A DNA stretch of 64,000 nt. Origin: Mycolicibacterium aurum. GTDB taxonomy: Bacteria > Actinomycetota > Actinomycetes > Mycobacteriales > Mycobacteriaceae. Each line of letters begins with the position of its first letter. Within the stretch, counting starts at the first letter, position 1. The DNA lies in contig LT549889.1 in assembly GCA_900078775.1 (NCBI GenBank), positions 310,001 to 374,000 of the forward strand, in the 5' to 3' direction. This document shows positions 51,105 to 60,362 of this stretch, piece after piece. Made by a program: the position numbers and the translations under genes. The notes below the pieces were generated by a model, which was not told the DNA's origin, made no database searches, and saw nothing but the letters and a program-made list of their open reading frames with translations.

Positions 51105-54100
51105 TCAGCGCAGCCGCAGGCCACGCGGGGTGCGGGAGAAACCCGCGGTCAGCAGCGCTTCCACCGCCTCGGCGTGCTCGCTGCCGGCACCCGGATCCAG
51201 CACCGAGACACCGTTGATCCGCTCCACCAGCAGGCCGGGTACCCGCCCGGTGCCGACCAGATCGGCCACCGCCGCGGCGGCCGCCCCCTGTGCCTCGGGA
51301 TCCGCGCCGAAGCTCAGCAGCGACTTTCCGCCGCGCTCCAGGAACCACACCAGCTGACCGTCGACGAGCGCCACCAGCGCCCCGGCCTTGCGTCCGGGCC
51401 GGTGGCTCACCTCACCGTCACCGGGCCACGGCAACGCCATCCCGTACGGGTTGGCCGGATCGGTGGCGGCCAACACCACCGCATGCAGTTCGGGGCGCTG
51501 CGGGTCAACCCCGTCGAGGTAGGAGCGCAGCCGGTCGACGGTGGCGGCCGCGGCGAATTGGGCGCCACCGAGGGACTCCACGAAGTACCCGCGCTGGCAG
51601 CGGCCGGCGTCCTCGAACGCGGTGAGCACCTTGTAGAGCATGGCGAACCCACCGGGCACCCCGTCGGCGGCGCCGCGGGTGAGCACGCCGTAGCGGTTCA
51701 GCAGCAGCTCGGCCTGAAAGTGCGCGCGCACCGTGGAGTCCGTGGTCGTCGTGGGCAACGCCGACCACCGGCCGGCGACCGTCGGGTCGGTGCGTGGCTG
51801 CGCGCTGGTCAGGCTGTACCGGCTCAACCGGGGCGGGCGTTGGCGCTGCCGGTGCGACGGGGCGCCGGTCCGTCGGGGGCCGTGCAACAGCGCACGCACC
51901 GGCGCGAACGTGTCACCGGTGACCCACCCGGCCCAGATGAGTTCCCAGAGAGCCGATTTCAGTGACTCGCTCGCTGATCCGTCGGCGAGCTGACGGAAGA
52001 AGTACGCGCCGCCGTGACCGAGGGATTCCAGGATGGCGCGATGGTCGTCGGTGAAGTCGATCTCCGCCGGCGGTGCCAGCGTCAGTAACGCGGAGTCGCT
52101 GGGATGGAAGGCGATCCACCCGTCGCTGCCGCCGATCTGGCCGGCGCCCGACCAGGTGACCTCCCCGGAGGCCAACAATTCGTCGAGCATCGCGGGCTGA
52201 TAGTCGGCCACCCGCTGGCTGAACACCAGGGACTCCACCGCCGACGCGGGCATCGGGTGACCGGCGAGCTGCTCGATCACCGTGGCCAGACCGTCCACCC
52301 CGCGGTTATGGGTGGAACCGACGTGCTGCCAGGCCGGCAGGAAGCGACCGTAAGCAGCCGTGCTGACCGGCTCCACCGCCGCCCGCAGCGCGGCCAGCGA
52401 GCGCCGCCGCAGAATCTTGAGAACCGTTGCATCGCACCATTGATCGGAGGCTCCGGCGATGGTCTCGGTGAACTCGCCGCGGACCAACCGGCCGTCACCG
52501 GCCAGCCGGCCCAGCACATCGGCGGTCACCCGGATGCCCAGCCCGAAACGCGCGGCGGCCTGCTCGGTGCTGAACGGCCCGTGCGTGCGCGCGTACCGGC
52601 CCAGTAGATCGCCGAGCGGATCGGGCACGGACTCGGTCAGGCTGAGCGGCACCCACACCGGCACCGCCACCCCGACACCGTCGCGCAGCAGCGCCACATC
52701 CTCGACCGTGACCCACCAGGTCTGTCCGGCGAAGGACACCGTCAGGGCGCGGCGGTCGGCGCGCAGCCCCTCCAACCAGCCTCCGATATCGGCACCGGCG
52801 CTGCGCTGGGCGATCTCGGCCTCGGTCAGCGGACCGAGCAGCCGCAGCAGATCCGCGACCCCCTCGGCGTCGCGGGCGGCCCGGTCGGGGTCCAGGTGCT
52901 GCAGCTGGCGGGCGGTGGCCACCACGACATCCGGGTCCAGCAGATCGCGGAGTTCCACCCGGCCGAGCAGCTCGGCCAGCAGCACGGTATCCAGGGACAG
53001 CGCCGCGGCGCGGCGTTCGGCCAGCGGGCTGTCGCCCTCGTACATGAAGGCGCCGACGTAACCGAACAGCGCCGAGGCCGCGAACGGCGACGGTGTTGCG
53101 GTCTCGACCTCCAGCAGGCGGATCTTGCGCTGGGCGATCTGCTGCATCAGACCGGTCAGGGCGGGCACGTCGTACACGTCCTGCAGACACTCGCGCACCG
53201 TCTCCAACACGATCGGGAAGTCGGGGTACTTGCGGGCGACGTCGAGCAGCTGCGCGGCCCGCTGGCGCTGATGCCACAGTGGTGACCGCTTGCCGGGGTG
53301 GCGCCGCGGCAGCAGCAGCGCCCGGGCCGCGCACTCCCGGAACCGGGACGCGAACAGCGCCGAGCCGCCGACCTCGGCGGTGACGATGGCCTCCAGCTCG
53401 TCGGCCTCGAACACGAAAAGATCCGCCCCCGGCGGGTCGTCACCCCCGTCGGGCAGCCGCAGGATGATGCCGTCGTCGGAGGCGGTGGGCTTCTCGTCGA
53501 TGCCGTACCGCTCCAGCAGCCGGCGCCCGACGGCCAGCGCCAGTGGCCCGTGCACCCGCAGGCCGTAGGGGGAGTGCAGGATCACCCGCCAGTCGCCGAG
53601 CTCATCGTGGAAGCGTTCGACGATCAGGGTGCTGTCACTGGGCACCGCACCGGTGGACTGGCGTTGCTCGTCGAGCAGCTGCCACAGGTTGTCGGTGGCG
53701 AAGTCGTCGAATCCGGTGTCCTGACAACGCTTCCGGAACTCATCGGAGTCCAGCCCGGCGAGCTCGCCGGTGAACGCGCCCACCGCGGCGCCCAGCTCGG
53801 CCGGCCGACCCACACTGTCGCCGCGCCAGAACGGCAGCCGCGCGGGCAGACCCGGGGCCGGCACCACCAGCACCCGGTCGTGGGTGATCTCGGTGATCCG
53901 CCAACTGGTCGCGCCCAGCGAGATGACGTCCCCGGGCCGGGATTCGTAGACCATCTCCTCGTCGAGTTCGCCCACCCGGGAAGGCTTGTCGTTCTCGGTG
54001 GCCAGATAGACGGTGAACAGGCCACGGTCGGGGATGGCGCCACCGGAGGTGACCGCGAGCCGCTGTGCGCCGGGCCGCGCGGTCAGGGTGCGGGCATCGC

Positions 54101-55616
54101 GGTCATAGACCAGCCGGGGCCGCAGTTCGGCGAACTCGGTGGACGGATACTTGCCGGACAGCAGATCCATAGTCGCCTCGAAGGCGCTGCGCGGCAATGT
54201 CGCGAACGGGGCGCTGTGACGCACCGCGTCGAACCAGGTGTCGGCGTCCAGCGGTTCCAGCGCCGCGGCGGCCACCGTGTGCTGGGCGAGCACATCGAGC
54301 GGATTGGCCGGCACCCGCATGGTCTCGATCTGGCCGGCCCGCATCCGCTGCACCGTCACCGCGCAGTCGATCAGGTCGGTGCGGTGTTTGGGAAACAGCA
54401 CCCCCTGCGAGATCTCGCCCACCTGGTGGCCGGCCCGCCCGACCCGCTGTAATCCGCTGGCCACCGACGGCGGCGCGGACACCTGGATCACCAGATCCAC
54501 CGCGCCCATGTCGATGCCGAGTTCCAGGCTGGAGGTGGCGACCACGGCCTTGAGTCGACCGCTCTTCAGATCGTCCTCGACCAGCGCCCGCTGTTCCTTG
54601 CTGACCGACCCGTGATGGGCCTTGGCCAGCAGTGCGGGCGCCCCGAAGCTCTGGCCGCTGGCCATCACGTGGGCCGGTGCGCCACCGGCCACCTTGGTGT
54701 TGTGCCCGGTGGGCAGTTCCACCCCGGTGCGTTCGGCATGGATCTCGTTGAGCCGGGAGGTGAGCCGTTCGGCGAGGCGGCGGGAGTTGGTGAACACGAT
54801 CGACGACCGGTGCGACTCGATCAGGTCGACGATGCGCTCCTCGACGTCGGGCCAGATGGAGCCCTCGGCCACATTGGTCATGTCCGGGACCGGGACCTGC
54901 ACCTGAAGCTCGAAGGTCTTGTCCGCCGGCGGGGCGACGATCCGGGCGGGCCGCTCGGTGCCGGTGAGGAAGCGGGCCACCTCCTCGGCCGGGCGGACCG
55001 TCGCCGACAGCCCGATCCGCTGCGCCGGACGAGCCAACAGGGCATCGAGGCGCTCCAGCGAAACGGCAAGGTGCGCACCGCGTTTGGTGGCTGCGACGGC
55101 GTGCACCTCGTCGACGATGACGGTGCGGACATCGGTCAGGGTGTCGCGCGCCGACGAGGTCAGCATCAGGAACAGTGACTCCGGGGTGGTGATCAGGATG
55201 TCCGGCGGCCTGGTCACCAGGTCCCGACGCTGCTTGGGGGTGGTGTCCCCGGACCGGACACCGACGGTGATCTCCGGTGCCGGCACCCCGAGGCGCTCGG
55301 CGACGCGGGTCAACCCGGTCAACGGGGTGCGCAGGTTGCGCTCCACGTCGACGGCCAGCGCCTTGAGCGGCGAGATGTAGAGCACCCGCGTCCCGGCGCC
55401 GGCCTCGGACGGGTTGCGGGCCAGATCGTCGATCGCCCACAGGAACGCGGCCAGCGTCTTACCCGAGCCGGTGGGGGCGATGACCAGCGTGTTGTCCCCG
55501 TCGGCGATGGTGTCCCAGGCCTGCGCCTGGGCAGCGGTGGGGGCGGGGAAGGTGCCGCTGAACCACTCGCGCGTCAGCGGGCTGAAGCGCGAGAGCGGGT
55601 CGGTGTCGGCGGGCAC
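51105..55616 (-). CDS. lhr: Lhr-type large ATP-dependent DNA helicase
   Basis: A 1,503-residue superfamily-2 helicase. Walker A is LVIAPTGSGKTLAAFLWAID; motif II is VIVDEVHAV; LSATVRP and TSSLELGIDMGAVDLVIQVS plus QRVGRAGHQ are motifs III, V and VI. About residues 1-860 form the Lhr core with RecA domains, winged helix and beta-barrel, and the rest is the Lhr C-terminal region. GTG 55616 has GGAGGC upstream. Lhr unwinds DNA-RNA hybrids with 3'-5' polarity in DNA-damage responses. Transcribed with nei. Confidence 0.96.
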   Translation of the reverse strand: MPADTDPLSRFSPLTREWFSGTFPAPTAAQAQAWDTIADGDNTLVIAPTGSGKTLAAFLWAIDDLARNPSEAGAGTRVLYISPLKALAVDVERNLRTPLTGLTRVAERLGVPAPEITVGVRSGDTTPKQRRDLVTRPPDILITTPESLFLMLTSSARDTLTDVRTVIVDEVHAVAATKRGAHLAVSLERLDALLARPAQRIGLSATVRPAEEVARFLTGTERPARIVAPPADKTFELQVQVPVPDMTNVAEGSIWPDVEERIVDLIESHRSSIVFTNSRRLAERLTSRLNEIHAERTGVELPTGHNTKVAGGAPAHVMASGQSFGAPALLAKAHHGSVSKEQRALVEDDLKSGRLKAVVATSSLELGIDMGAVDLVIQVSAPPSVASGLQRVGRAGHQVGEISQGVLFPKHRTDLIDCAVTVQRMRAGQIETMRVPANPLDVLAQHTVAAAALEPLDADTWFDAVRHSAPFATLPRSAFEATMDLLSGKYPSTEFAELRPRLVYDRDARTLTARPGAQRLAVTSGGAIPDRGLFTVYLATENDKPSRVGELDEEMVYESRPGDVISLGATSWRITEITHDRVLVVPAPGLPARLPFWRGDSVGRPAELGAAVGAFTGELAGLDSDEFRKRCQDTGFDDFATDNLWQLLDEQRQSTGAVPSDSTLIVERFHDELGDWRVILHSPYGLRVHGPLALAVGRRLLERYGIDEKPTASDDGIILRLPDGGDDPPGADLFVFEADELEAIVTAEVGGSALFASRFRECAARALLLPRRHPGKRSPLWHQRQRAAQLLDVARKYPDFPIVLETVRECLQDVYDVPALTGLMQQIAQRKIRLLEVETATPSPFAASALFGYVGAFMYEGDSPLAERRAAALSLDTVLLAELLGRVELRDLLDPDVVVATARQLQHLDPDRAARDAEGVADLLRLLGPLTEAEIAQRSAGADIGGWLEGLRADRRALTVSFAGQTWWVTVEDVALLRDGVGVAVPVWVPLSLTESVPDPLGDLLGRYARTHGPFSTEQAAARFGLGIRVTADVLGRLAGDGRLVRGEFTETIAGASDQWCDATVLKILRRRSLAALRAAVEPVSTAAYGRFLPAWQHVGSTHNRGVDGLATVIEQLAGHPMPASAVESLVFSQRVADYQPAMLDELLASGEVTWSGAGQIGGSDGWIAFHPSDSALLTLAPPAEIDFTDDHRAILESLGHGGAYFFRQLADGSASESLKSALWELIWAGWVTGDTFAPVRALLHGPRRTGAPSHRQRQRPPRLSRYSLTSAQPRTDPTVAGRWSALPTTTTDSTVRAHFQAELLLNRYGVLTRGAADGVPGGFAMLYKVLTAFEDAGRCQRGYFVESLGGAQFAAAATVDRLRSYLDGVDPQRPELHAVVLAATDPANPYGMALPWPGDGEVSHRPGRKAGALVALVDGQLVWFLERGGKSLLSFGADPEAQGAAAAAVADLVGTGRVPGLLVERINGVSVLDPGAGSEHAEAVEALLTAGFSRTPRGLRLR

Positions 55617-55760
55617 GCCTCCATGGTGCCCGCACCCACCGACAAATCCGGATCGGCTTTGTGAAAACGCTGCTAGGCGGTGTTATCGCGGGTTTATGCT
55701 CACGGCAGCCTGCTCGACTGGAGCCCGCTCATCGCCATGCATGAGTGATCGGAGTCCGAC

Positions 55761-56144
55761 ATGCGACCGTTCACGGCACTCGCCATACCCGTGCTGATCG
55801 GCGCGGGCCTCTCCGTCGCCTCCGCCCCGACTGCGGCGGCGGACTGCACCAGCGCCGGCGGGACCACCATCTGTTCGCAGGGTGACGTCCGCGGCGCCAA
55901 CACCGGCAGCGGGCCGAGCGGCTCCTCCGGGCCGTACGCCCCCTATCCGTGCGACTACGACGACTGGTACCTGTGCGACAACGACTGGGGCTGGGAGGTC
56001 AACCTCGATGTCGACGCCAACCCCGGCCGACCGGGCGGACCGGGCGGACCCGGAGGCCCCGACATCGGGCGGCCCGGCGGCCCCGGCGGACCCAATATCG
56101 GCGGTGGCCGCGGTGGCGGCCGGGGCGGCGGTGGCCGTCGGTGA
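55761..56144 (+). CDS. Small secreted acidic/Gly-Pro-rich protein
   Basis: A 127-residue protein with a clean signal peptide (MRPFTALAIPVLIGAGLSVA, cleavage near AAA-DC). The mature part has four Cys (DCTSAGGTTIC, CDYDDWYLC), an aromatic-acidic cluster (YDDWYLCDNDWGWEVN) and a C-terminal Gly/Pro/Arg tail of GGPGG and RGGG repeats. ATG 55761 has CGGAG upstream. It precedes the haemophore-like gene by 29 bp. No function recognised; the Cys pairs suggest two disulfides in an exported protein. Confidence 0.75.
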   Translation: MRPFTALAIPVLIGAGLSVASAPTAAADCTSAGGTTICSQGDVRGANTGSGPSGSSGPYAPYPCDYDDWYLCDNDWGWEVNLDVDANPGRPGGPGGPGGPDIGRPGGPGGPNIGGGRGGGRGGGGRR

Positions 56145-56173
56145 GCGAACAGAAATCGATCGAGGAGAACGAC

Positions 56174-56518
56174 ATGCTGTGGAATCCCATCTCGGCGCGC
56201 CGGGTCATCGGGGTCGCGCTGAGCGCACTGGCGATCGGGACGGCGGCGCCGGTGTCAGCGGAACCCCCGCCGCCCCGGCCGCCGAACTGCACCGCCGCCG
56301 ATCTTTCCGGCATCATCGCCGGCGTCACCGCGGCGACCTCGGCCTACCTGTTCACCCATCCGCCGGTGAATGACTTCTTCACCTCGCTCGGCGGAAAGAC
56401 GCAGGAGGAGCGCCGGGCCGAGCTGGAGGCCTATATGACCGCCAATCCGCAAGTGCGCGACGAACTTCGGGGCATCCGGCAACCCACCCGGGACTTCCGG
56501 AACCGCTGCGGCGGCTAA
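56174..56518 (+). CDS. Secreted haemophore-like haem-binding protein (MHB family, Rv0203-like)
   Basis: A 114-residue exported protein: signal peptide ending near SAEPP, then PNCTAADLSGIIAGVTAATS, AYLFTHPPVNDFFTSL and ANPQVRDELRGIRQP. The Tyr-x3-His spacing in AYLFTH fits the haem-contacting Tyr/His of M. tuberculosis Rv0203 as I recall. Two Cys (PNC..RNRC) bracket the mature helical domain, probably as a disulfide. ATG 56174 has GAGGAG 6 nt upstream. It likely binds haem outside the cell; the stop overlaps the convergent TetR gene by 3 bp. Confidence 0.85.
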   Translation: MLWNPISARRVIGVALSALAIGTAAPVSAEPPPPRPPNCTAADLSGIIAGVTAATSAYLFTHPPVNDFFTSLGGKTQEERRAELEAYMTANPQVRDELRGIRQPTRDFRNRCGG

Positions 56519-57174
56519 CGACGCTCCGGCGTCGTTGCGGCGGCCAGCTCGGCCGGGATGTCCGGGACCCGACCGAGCGCGTCGAGCAGGTTGTGCGCGC
56601 AGGTATCGGCGACGAATTCGGCGTCCATGGTGGGATCGAGCACCCGCTGGCGGCACAGTTCGAACGTGAACGCCAGCCAGCCGTACACGACGGCGCGCAG
56701 GTTGCGGGCCACCGTATCGTCCAACGGCCCGCCGGCGACCGACCACACGTGCCCGATGATCCGGTCGGCCTGCTTGTCGTTGGCCTGATCACCATCGTCG
56801 TTCAGGCCCCGCAGCACCGGGTCGGCCCGGCCGATGCCCATATAGGCCGCCCATGCGCCGTGCGGGTGTTCCTCGTCGTAGCGCAGGTAGGCGAGCACGC
56901 CCTCGCGCACCTGACTGAACAGGGTCTGGTCGGGGTCCAGTTGGGCGTTCGTGGCCTCGAACAGCCGCTCACCCTCGGCCCGCACCACCGCGGCGAAGAA
57001 AGCCCGCTTGTCCGGGAAATAGTGATACATCAGCGCGCGGGACACCCCGGCGCGTTCGGCGATCTCGTCGATGCGGACCTCGTCGTACGGGCGCTGTCCG
57101 AACACCTCGGCACCCAGAATCAACAGCTCGTTGCGTCGGTCGCCGGGGGAGAGGCGGCGCCGGGGTTCGGCCAC
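56515..57174 (-). CDS. TetR-family transcriptional regulator
   Basis: A 219-residue TetR protein: N-terminal HTH RIDEIAERAGVSRALMYHYF followed by PDKRAFFAAVVRAEGERLFE. GTG 57174 starts VAEPRRRLSPGDRRNELLIL. Located at the downstream end of the SMP-30/FadD/SDR gene series, same strand but with a 105-bp gap, so it may have its own promoter. It is convergent with the haemophore-like gene. Effector and targets unknown. Confidence 0.87.
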   Translation of the reverse strand: MAEPRRRLSPGDRRNELLILGAEVFGQRPYDEVRIDEIAERAGVSRALMYHYFPDKRAFFAAVVRAEGERLFEATNAQLDPDQTLFSQVREGVLAYLRYDEEHPHGAWAAYMGIGRADPVLRGLNDDGDQANDKQADRIIGHVWSVAGGPLDDTVARNLRAVVYGWLAFTFELCRQRVLDPTMDAEFVADTCAHNLLDALGRVPDIPAELAAATTPERR

Positions 57175-57279
57175 ACCGGCATGGTAGTGGGCACGTGTGC
57201 AATTGAGTGGGCGGGGGAGCCGATTCGTCCCCATCATTCGTCACCCGACCCGATGGCCATGGAACGAAACCGGAACGCA

Positions 57280-58077
57280 TCAGCCCCGCAGTGACCGTTG
57301 GTACCGGCGCATCCCGGCGATCCAGCGGTCATGGTCGGCGGCCTTGCCGCTGAACATGTCCCCGACGCCCGGATGCGGCAGCACCATGAACCGGTTCTCC
57401 CGCACGGCCTCGACGGTCAGTTCGGCGACCTGCTGCGCGCTGATCACCTCACCGGCGGTGGTGATCGAGTCGGCGGCCACCCGCGCGACCGGGTCCGCCG
57501 ATTCGCGGATGTCGGAGAGCAGCGGGGTGTCCACACCCATCGGGCATACGCACGTCACACCGATCCCATTGTCGCCGTAGGTGATAGCCAGCCATTCGGC
57601 GAAGCCGACCGCGGCGTGCTTGCTCACCGCGTAGCCGGCCGCCCCGATCTGGGTGAGCAGACCCGCCGCCGATGCGACGCTGACGAAGTGGCCGCTGCCG
57701 CGCTGCTGCCAGTCCGGGACGAGAACGTCGACGGCCCGGATGTGCGCGCGCAGGTTCACCGCCAGCACCCGGTCCCAGTCCTGCTCGGTGCCGAGCCCGG
57801 GCGCCCCGATCACCCCCGCGTTGGCGACGTAGATGTCGACCGGGCCGAAGGTCTCGCGCGCGGCGTCCAGCATGGCGGCGATCCCGGCGGGTGAGGACGC
57901 GTCCGCGCCGACTCCGATGGCCCGGGGTCCGAGTCCTGCCGCGGTCTGCGCGGCCGCGTCACCGTCCAGGTCCCCGACGACCACCGACGCCCCACCGGCG
58001 GCCAGTGCCTGGGCCAGGGCCCGCCCGATACCCGAACCTGCTCCGGTGACCACCGCCACCCGGCCTTCGATGTCCAT
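57280..58077 (-). CDS. Short-chain dehydrogenase/reductase
   Basis: A 265-residue SDR with VAVVTGAGSGIGRALAQALA, VANAGV and catalytic Ser...GYAVSKHAAVGFAEWLAITY. The C-terminal MVLPHPGVGDMFSGKAADHD tail resembles the SDR subgroup with extended ends in mycobacterial lipid/alcohol metabolism. It is last in the AMP-ligase/SDR operon, 17 bp after the ligase gene. Substrate unknown. Confidence 0.87.
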   Translation of the reverse strand: MDIEGRVAVVTGAGSGIGRALAQALAAGGASVVVGDLDGDAAAQTAAGLGPRAIGVGADASSPAGIAAMLDAARETFGPVDIYVANAGVIGAPGLGTEQDWDRVLAVNLRAHIRAVDVLVPDWQQRGSGHFVSVASAAGLLTQIGAAGYAVSKHAAVGFAEWLAITYGDNGIGVTCVCPMGVDTPLLSDIRESADPVARVAADSITTAGEVISAQQVAELTVEAVRENRFMVLPHPGVGDMFSGKAADHDRWIAGMRRYQRSLRG

Positions 58078-58094
58078 GGGACGTGTCTACCGCA

Positions 58095-59591
58095 TCATTC
58101 CCCGTCGCTGCGCTTGCCCGTCAAAGCGCCGGCGACCCGGTCGCGTAACTCCCGTTTGAGCACCTTGCCGTAGCTGTTCTTGGGTAGTTCGTCGACGCGG
58201 ATGTAGCGCTTGGGGCGTTTGAACCGGGCGATCCGCTCCAGCAGATGCGCGTCGAGGTCGGCTTCGGTGGCGGTGCCGACGATGAACGCGACCACCACCT
58301 CGCCCCACTCCTGGTCGGGTGCGCCCACCACACAGGCCTCCTCGACGCCGGGGTGCTCGACGAGCACCTCCTCCACCTCCCGCGGGTAGATGTTGCTGCC
58401 GCCGCTGATCACCACGTCCTTGCTGCGGTCCCGCAGCGTCAGGTAGCCGTGGGCGTCGAACGAGCCCATGTCGCCGGTGTGCAGCCATCCGCCGGCCAGG
58501 GTGGCCGCCGTGGCGGCCGGGTTGTTCCAGTAGCCGGACATGACGACGTCACCGCGGCAGACGATCTCGCCGATTTCTCCGACCCCGGCCGGGGTGCCGT
58601 CGGCGTCCAGGACCGCGACCTCGACCCCGGAGCGTGGGTAGCCCACCGAGCCGAGCACCTCGTCGGCCGCATCGACATGGTCGTGTCGGCGCAGCCCGGT
58701 GATCGTCATCGGCGCCTCACCCTGCCCGTAGAGCTGGACGAAGATGGGCCCGAACGCGGCCATCGCCTTCTTCAGGCTGTCGACGTACATCGGCCCGCCG
58801 CCGTACACCACGGTACTCAGATTGTCCGGGCGCGGACGGCCGGTGGCGACCAGTCGCGCCACCATGGTGGGCGCCAGGAAGCAGCTGGTGCGCGGATGAT
58901 GGCCGCACAGGTCGAGGAACTCGTCGGGGTCGAACCCGGCCGAGGCGGGGATCACCTGCCGCGCGGCGCGCAGCACGTAGGGCAGGATGTAGAGCCCGGA
59001 GCCGTGCGACATCGGGGCGCCGTGCACCAAGCTGGAATTCTCGTCCGGGGAATCGAAGTCGGCCAGATGCGACACCGTCATCGCCATCAGATTGCGGTGC
59101 GAGAGCATGGCGCCCTTGGATTTCCCGGTGGTCCCGCTGGTGTAGAACAGCCATGCCAGCGCATCGGCATCGGTGTCGGCCGGGATCCGCGGCGCACCCG
59201 TCAGGCGTCCGCGGTAGGCGGCGGAGTCCACGTCCTCGACCGGCACGGCGGTGACCCCGGTGAGCCCGGTTACGATCTTCGGTGACGCGAACACCAGTGC
59301 GGCGCCGGAATCGTCGAGGATCTGCGCCATCTCGCGGGGGTGCAACTTGAAGTTGATCGGTACCACGACGCACCCGGCGGCCCAGGCCGCGAACATCAAT
59401 TCGACGATCTCGGGCCGGTTCTCGCTGGCGATCGCAATGCGGGCACCCGGTTGGTGGGCCAGCGAGGCGGCCAGCCCCAACGCCCGGTCCCGCAGTTCGC
59501 CGAAGGTGTGCAGCTGCTCGGTGCCGCGGTAGACCGCCCCGCGGTCACCGAACCGTGTCGCGGCCTGGTCGAGTACCGCGAACAGGTTCAC
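58095..59591 (-). CDS. Acyl-CoA synthetase/AMP-dependent ligase (FadD-like) 2
   Basis: A 498-residue adenylate-forming ligase activating a carboxylic acid as acyl-AMP then acyl-CoA. Motifs: FYTSGTTGKSKGAMLSH (P-loop), VQLYGQGEAPMTITGL (A5), LHTGDMGSFDAHGYL (A7), DRSKDVVISGGSNIYPREVE (A8) and PKNSYGKVLKREL with the catalytic Lys (A10). GTG 59591 overlaps the SDR stop. Its last residues GKRSDGE and stop are encoded by a dispersed GC-rich repeat. The cognate acid is unknown. Confidence 0.92.
   Translation of the reverse strand: MNLFAVLDQAATRFGDRGAVYRGTEQLHTFGELRDRALGLAASLAHQPGARIAIASENRPEIVELMFAAWAAGCVVVPINFKLHPREMAQILDDSGAALVFASPKIVTGLTGVTAVPVEDVDSAAYRGRLTGAPRIPADTDADALAWLFYTSGTTGKSKGAMLSHRNLMAMTVSHLADFDSPDENSSLVHGAPMSHGSGLYILPYVLRAARQVIPASAGFDPDEFLDLCGHHPRTSCFLAPTMVARLVATGRPRPDNLSTVVYGGGPMYVDSLKKAMAAFGPIFVQLYGQGEAPMTITGLRRHDHVDAADEVLGSVGYPRSGVEVAVLDADGTPAGVGEIGEIVCRGDVVMSGYWNNPAATAATLAGGWLHTGDMGSFDAHGYLTLRDRSKDVVISGGSNIYPREVEEVLVEHPGVEEACVVGAPDQEWGEVVVAFIVGTATEADLDAHLLERIARFKRPKRYIRVDELPKNSYGKVLKRELRDRVAGALTGKRSDGE
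58097..58120 (-). repeat. Short dispersed GC-rich repeat, copy C (3' end of ligase gene)
   Basis: ATTCCCCGTCGCTGCGCTTG plus CCCG; read on the minus strand it encodes the C-terminal GKRSDGE of the ligase, ending at its stop codon. Homologous to copies A and B. Confidence 0.6.
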
Positions 59592-60361
59592 TTGGCGACC
59601 CACTCCGAGTTCAACGCGAAGTCCGACAGGTACTTCGTCGAACTCCAGCCGCCGTCCACCACGATGGTCTGGCCGTTGATGAATGCCCCGCCGGGCGAAC
59701 ACAGGAACGCCACGGTGCTGGCGATGTCGTCGACCGTGCCGAGCCGGGTGTGCGGTGTCATCTCGGTGTTGATCTTGCGGAAGCGTTCGTCCTCGAGCCG
59801 GGTCGCCACCATCGGGGTCAGCGTGACACCCGGCGCGACGGCATTGCAGCGGATGCCCTCGGCGCCGTACTGGCAGGCGATGTGTCCGGTCAGCGCGGTG
59901 AGCCCGCCCTTGGCCGCCGAGTAGGCGCCGCCCCGCATGCCGCCGACCACCGCGAATGTCGACGTCACGTTGATGATGGCCGATCCTGGACCCATGTGCG
60001 GCAGCACATCCCGGGCCAGCCGGAACGGGGCGCGCAGCATCAGGCCCAGGAAGTAGTCCAGTGATTCGTCGTCGGTTTCGTGCAGCGGTTTGGGGCTGCC
60101 GACCCCGGCGTTGTTGATCAGGAAGTCGATGTGGCCCCATCGGGACACCGCCGCGTCGACGATCCGGGCCGGGGCCTCGTCGGCGGTGAGATCCACCGCC
60201 AGCGTGGCGATCCGGTCCGGATCACCGACGGCCTCTTCGAGTTCGGCGAGTCGCTCGTGGTCCCGGCCCGCGCCCAATACCGCCATGCCGGCCTCGGCGA
60301 GTTTGACGGCGCAGCCGAACCCGATTCCACTGCTGGCCCCGGTGACGATCGCTACCTGCAT
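59588..60361 (-). CDS. Short-chain dehydrogenase/reductase
   Basis: A 257-residue classical SDR: AIVTGASSGIGFGCAVKLAE, NNAGVGSPKPL, catalytic Ser-Tyr-Lys as NVTSTFAVVG...AYSAAKGGLTALTGH, and INGQTIVVDGGWSS at the C-terminus. Only 1 bp separates it from the upstream ligase and its stop overlaps the downstream ligase by 4 bp, so it belongs to the same operon. Probably oxidises or reduces a hydroxy/keto intermediate; substrate unknown. Confidence 0.9.
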   Translation of the reverse strand: MQVAIVTGASSGIGFGCAVKLAEAGMAVLGAGRDHERLAELEEAVGDPDRIATLAVDLTADEAPARIVDAAVSRWGHIDFLINNAGVGSPKPLHETDDESLDYFLGLMLRAPFRLARDVLPHMGPGSAIINVTSTFAVVGGMRGGAYSAAKGGLTALTGHIACQYGAEGIRCNAVAPGVTLTPMVATRLEDERFRKINTEMTPHTRLGTVDDIASTVAFLCSPGGAFINGQTIVVDGGWSSTKYLSDFALNSEWVAK

Positions 60362-60362
60362 T

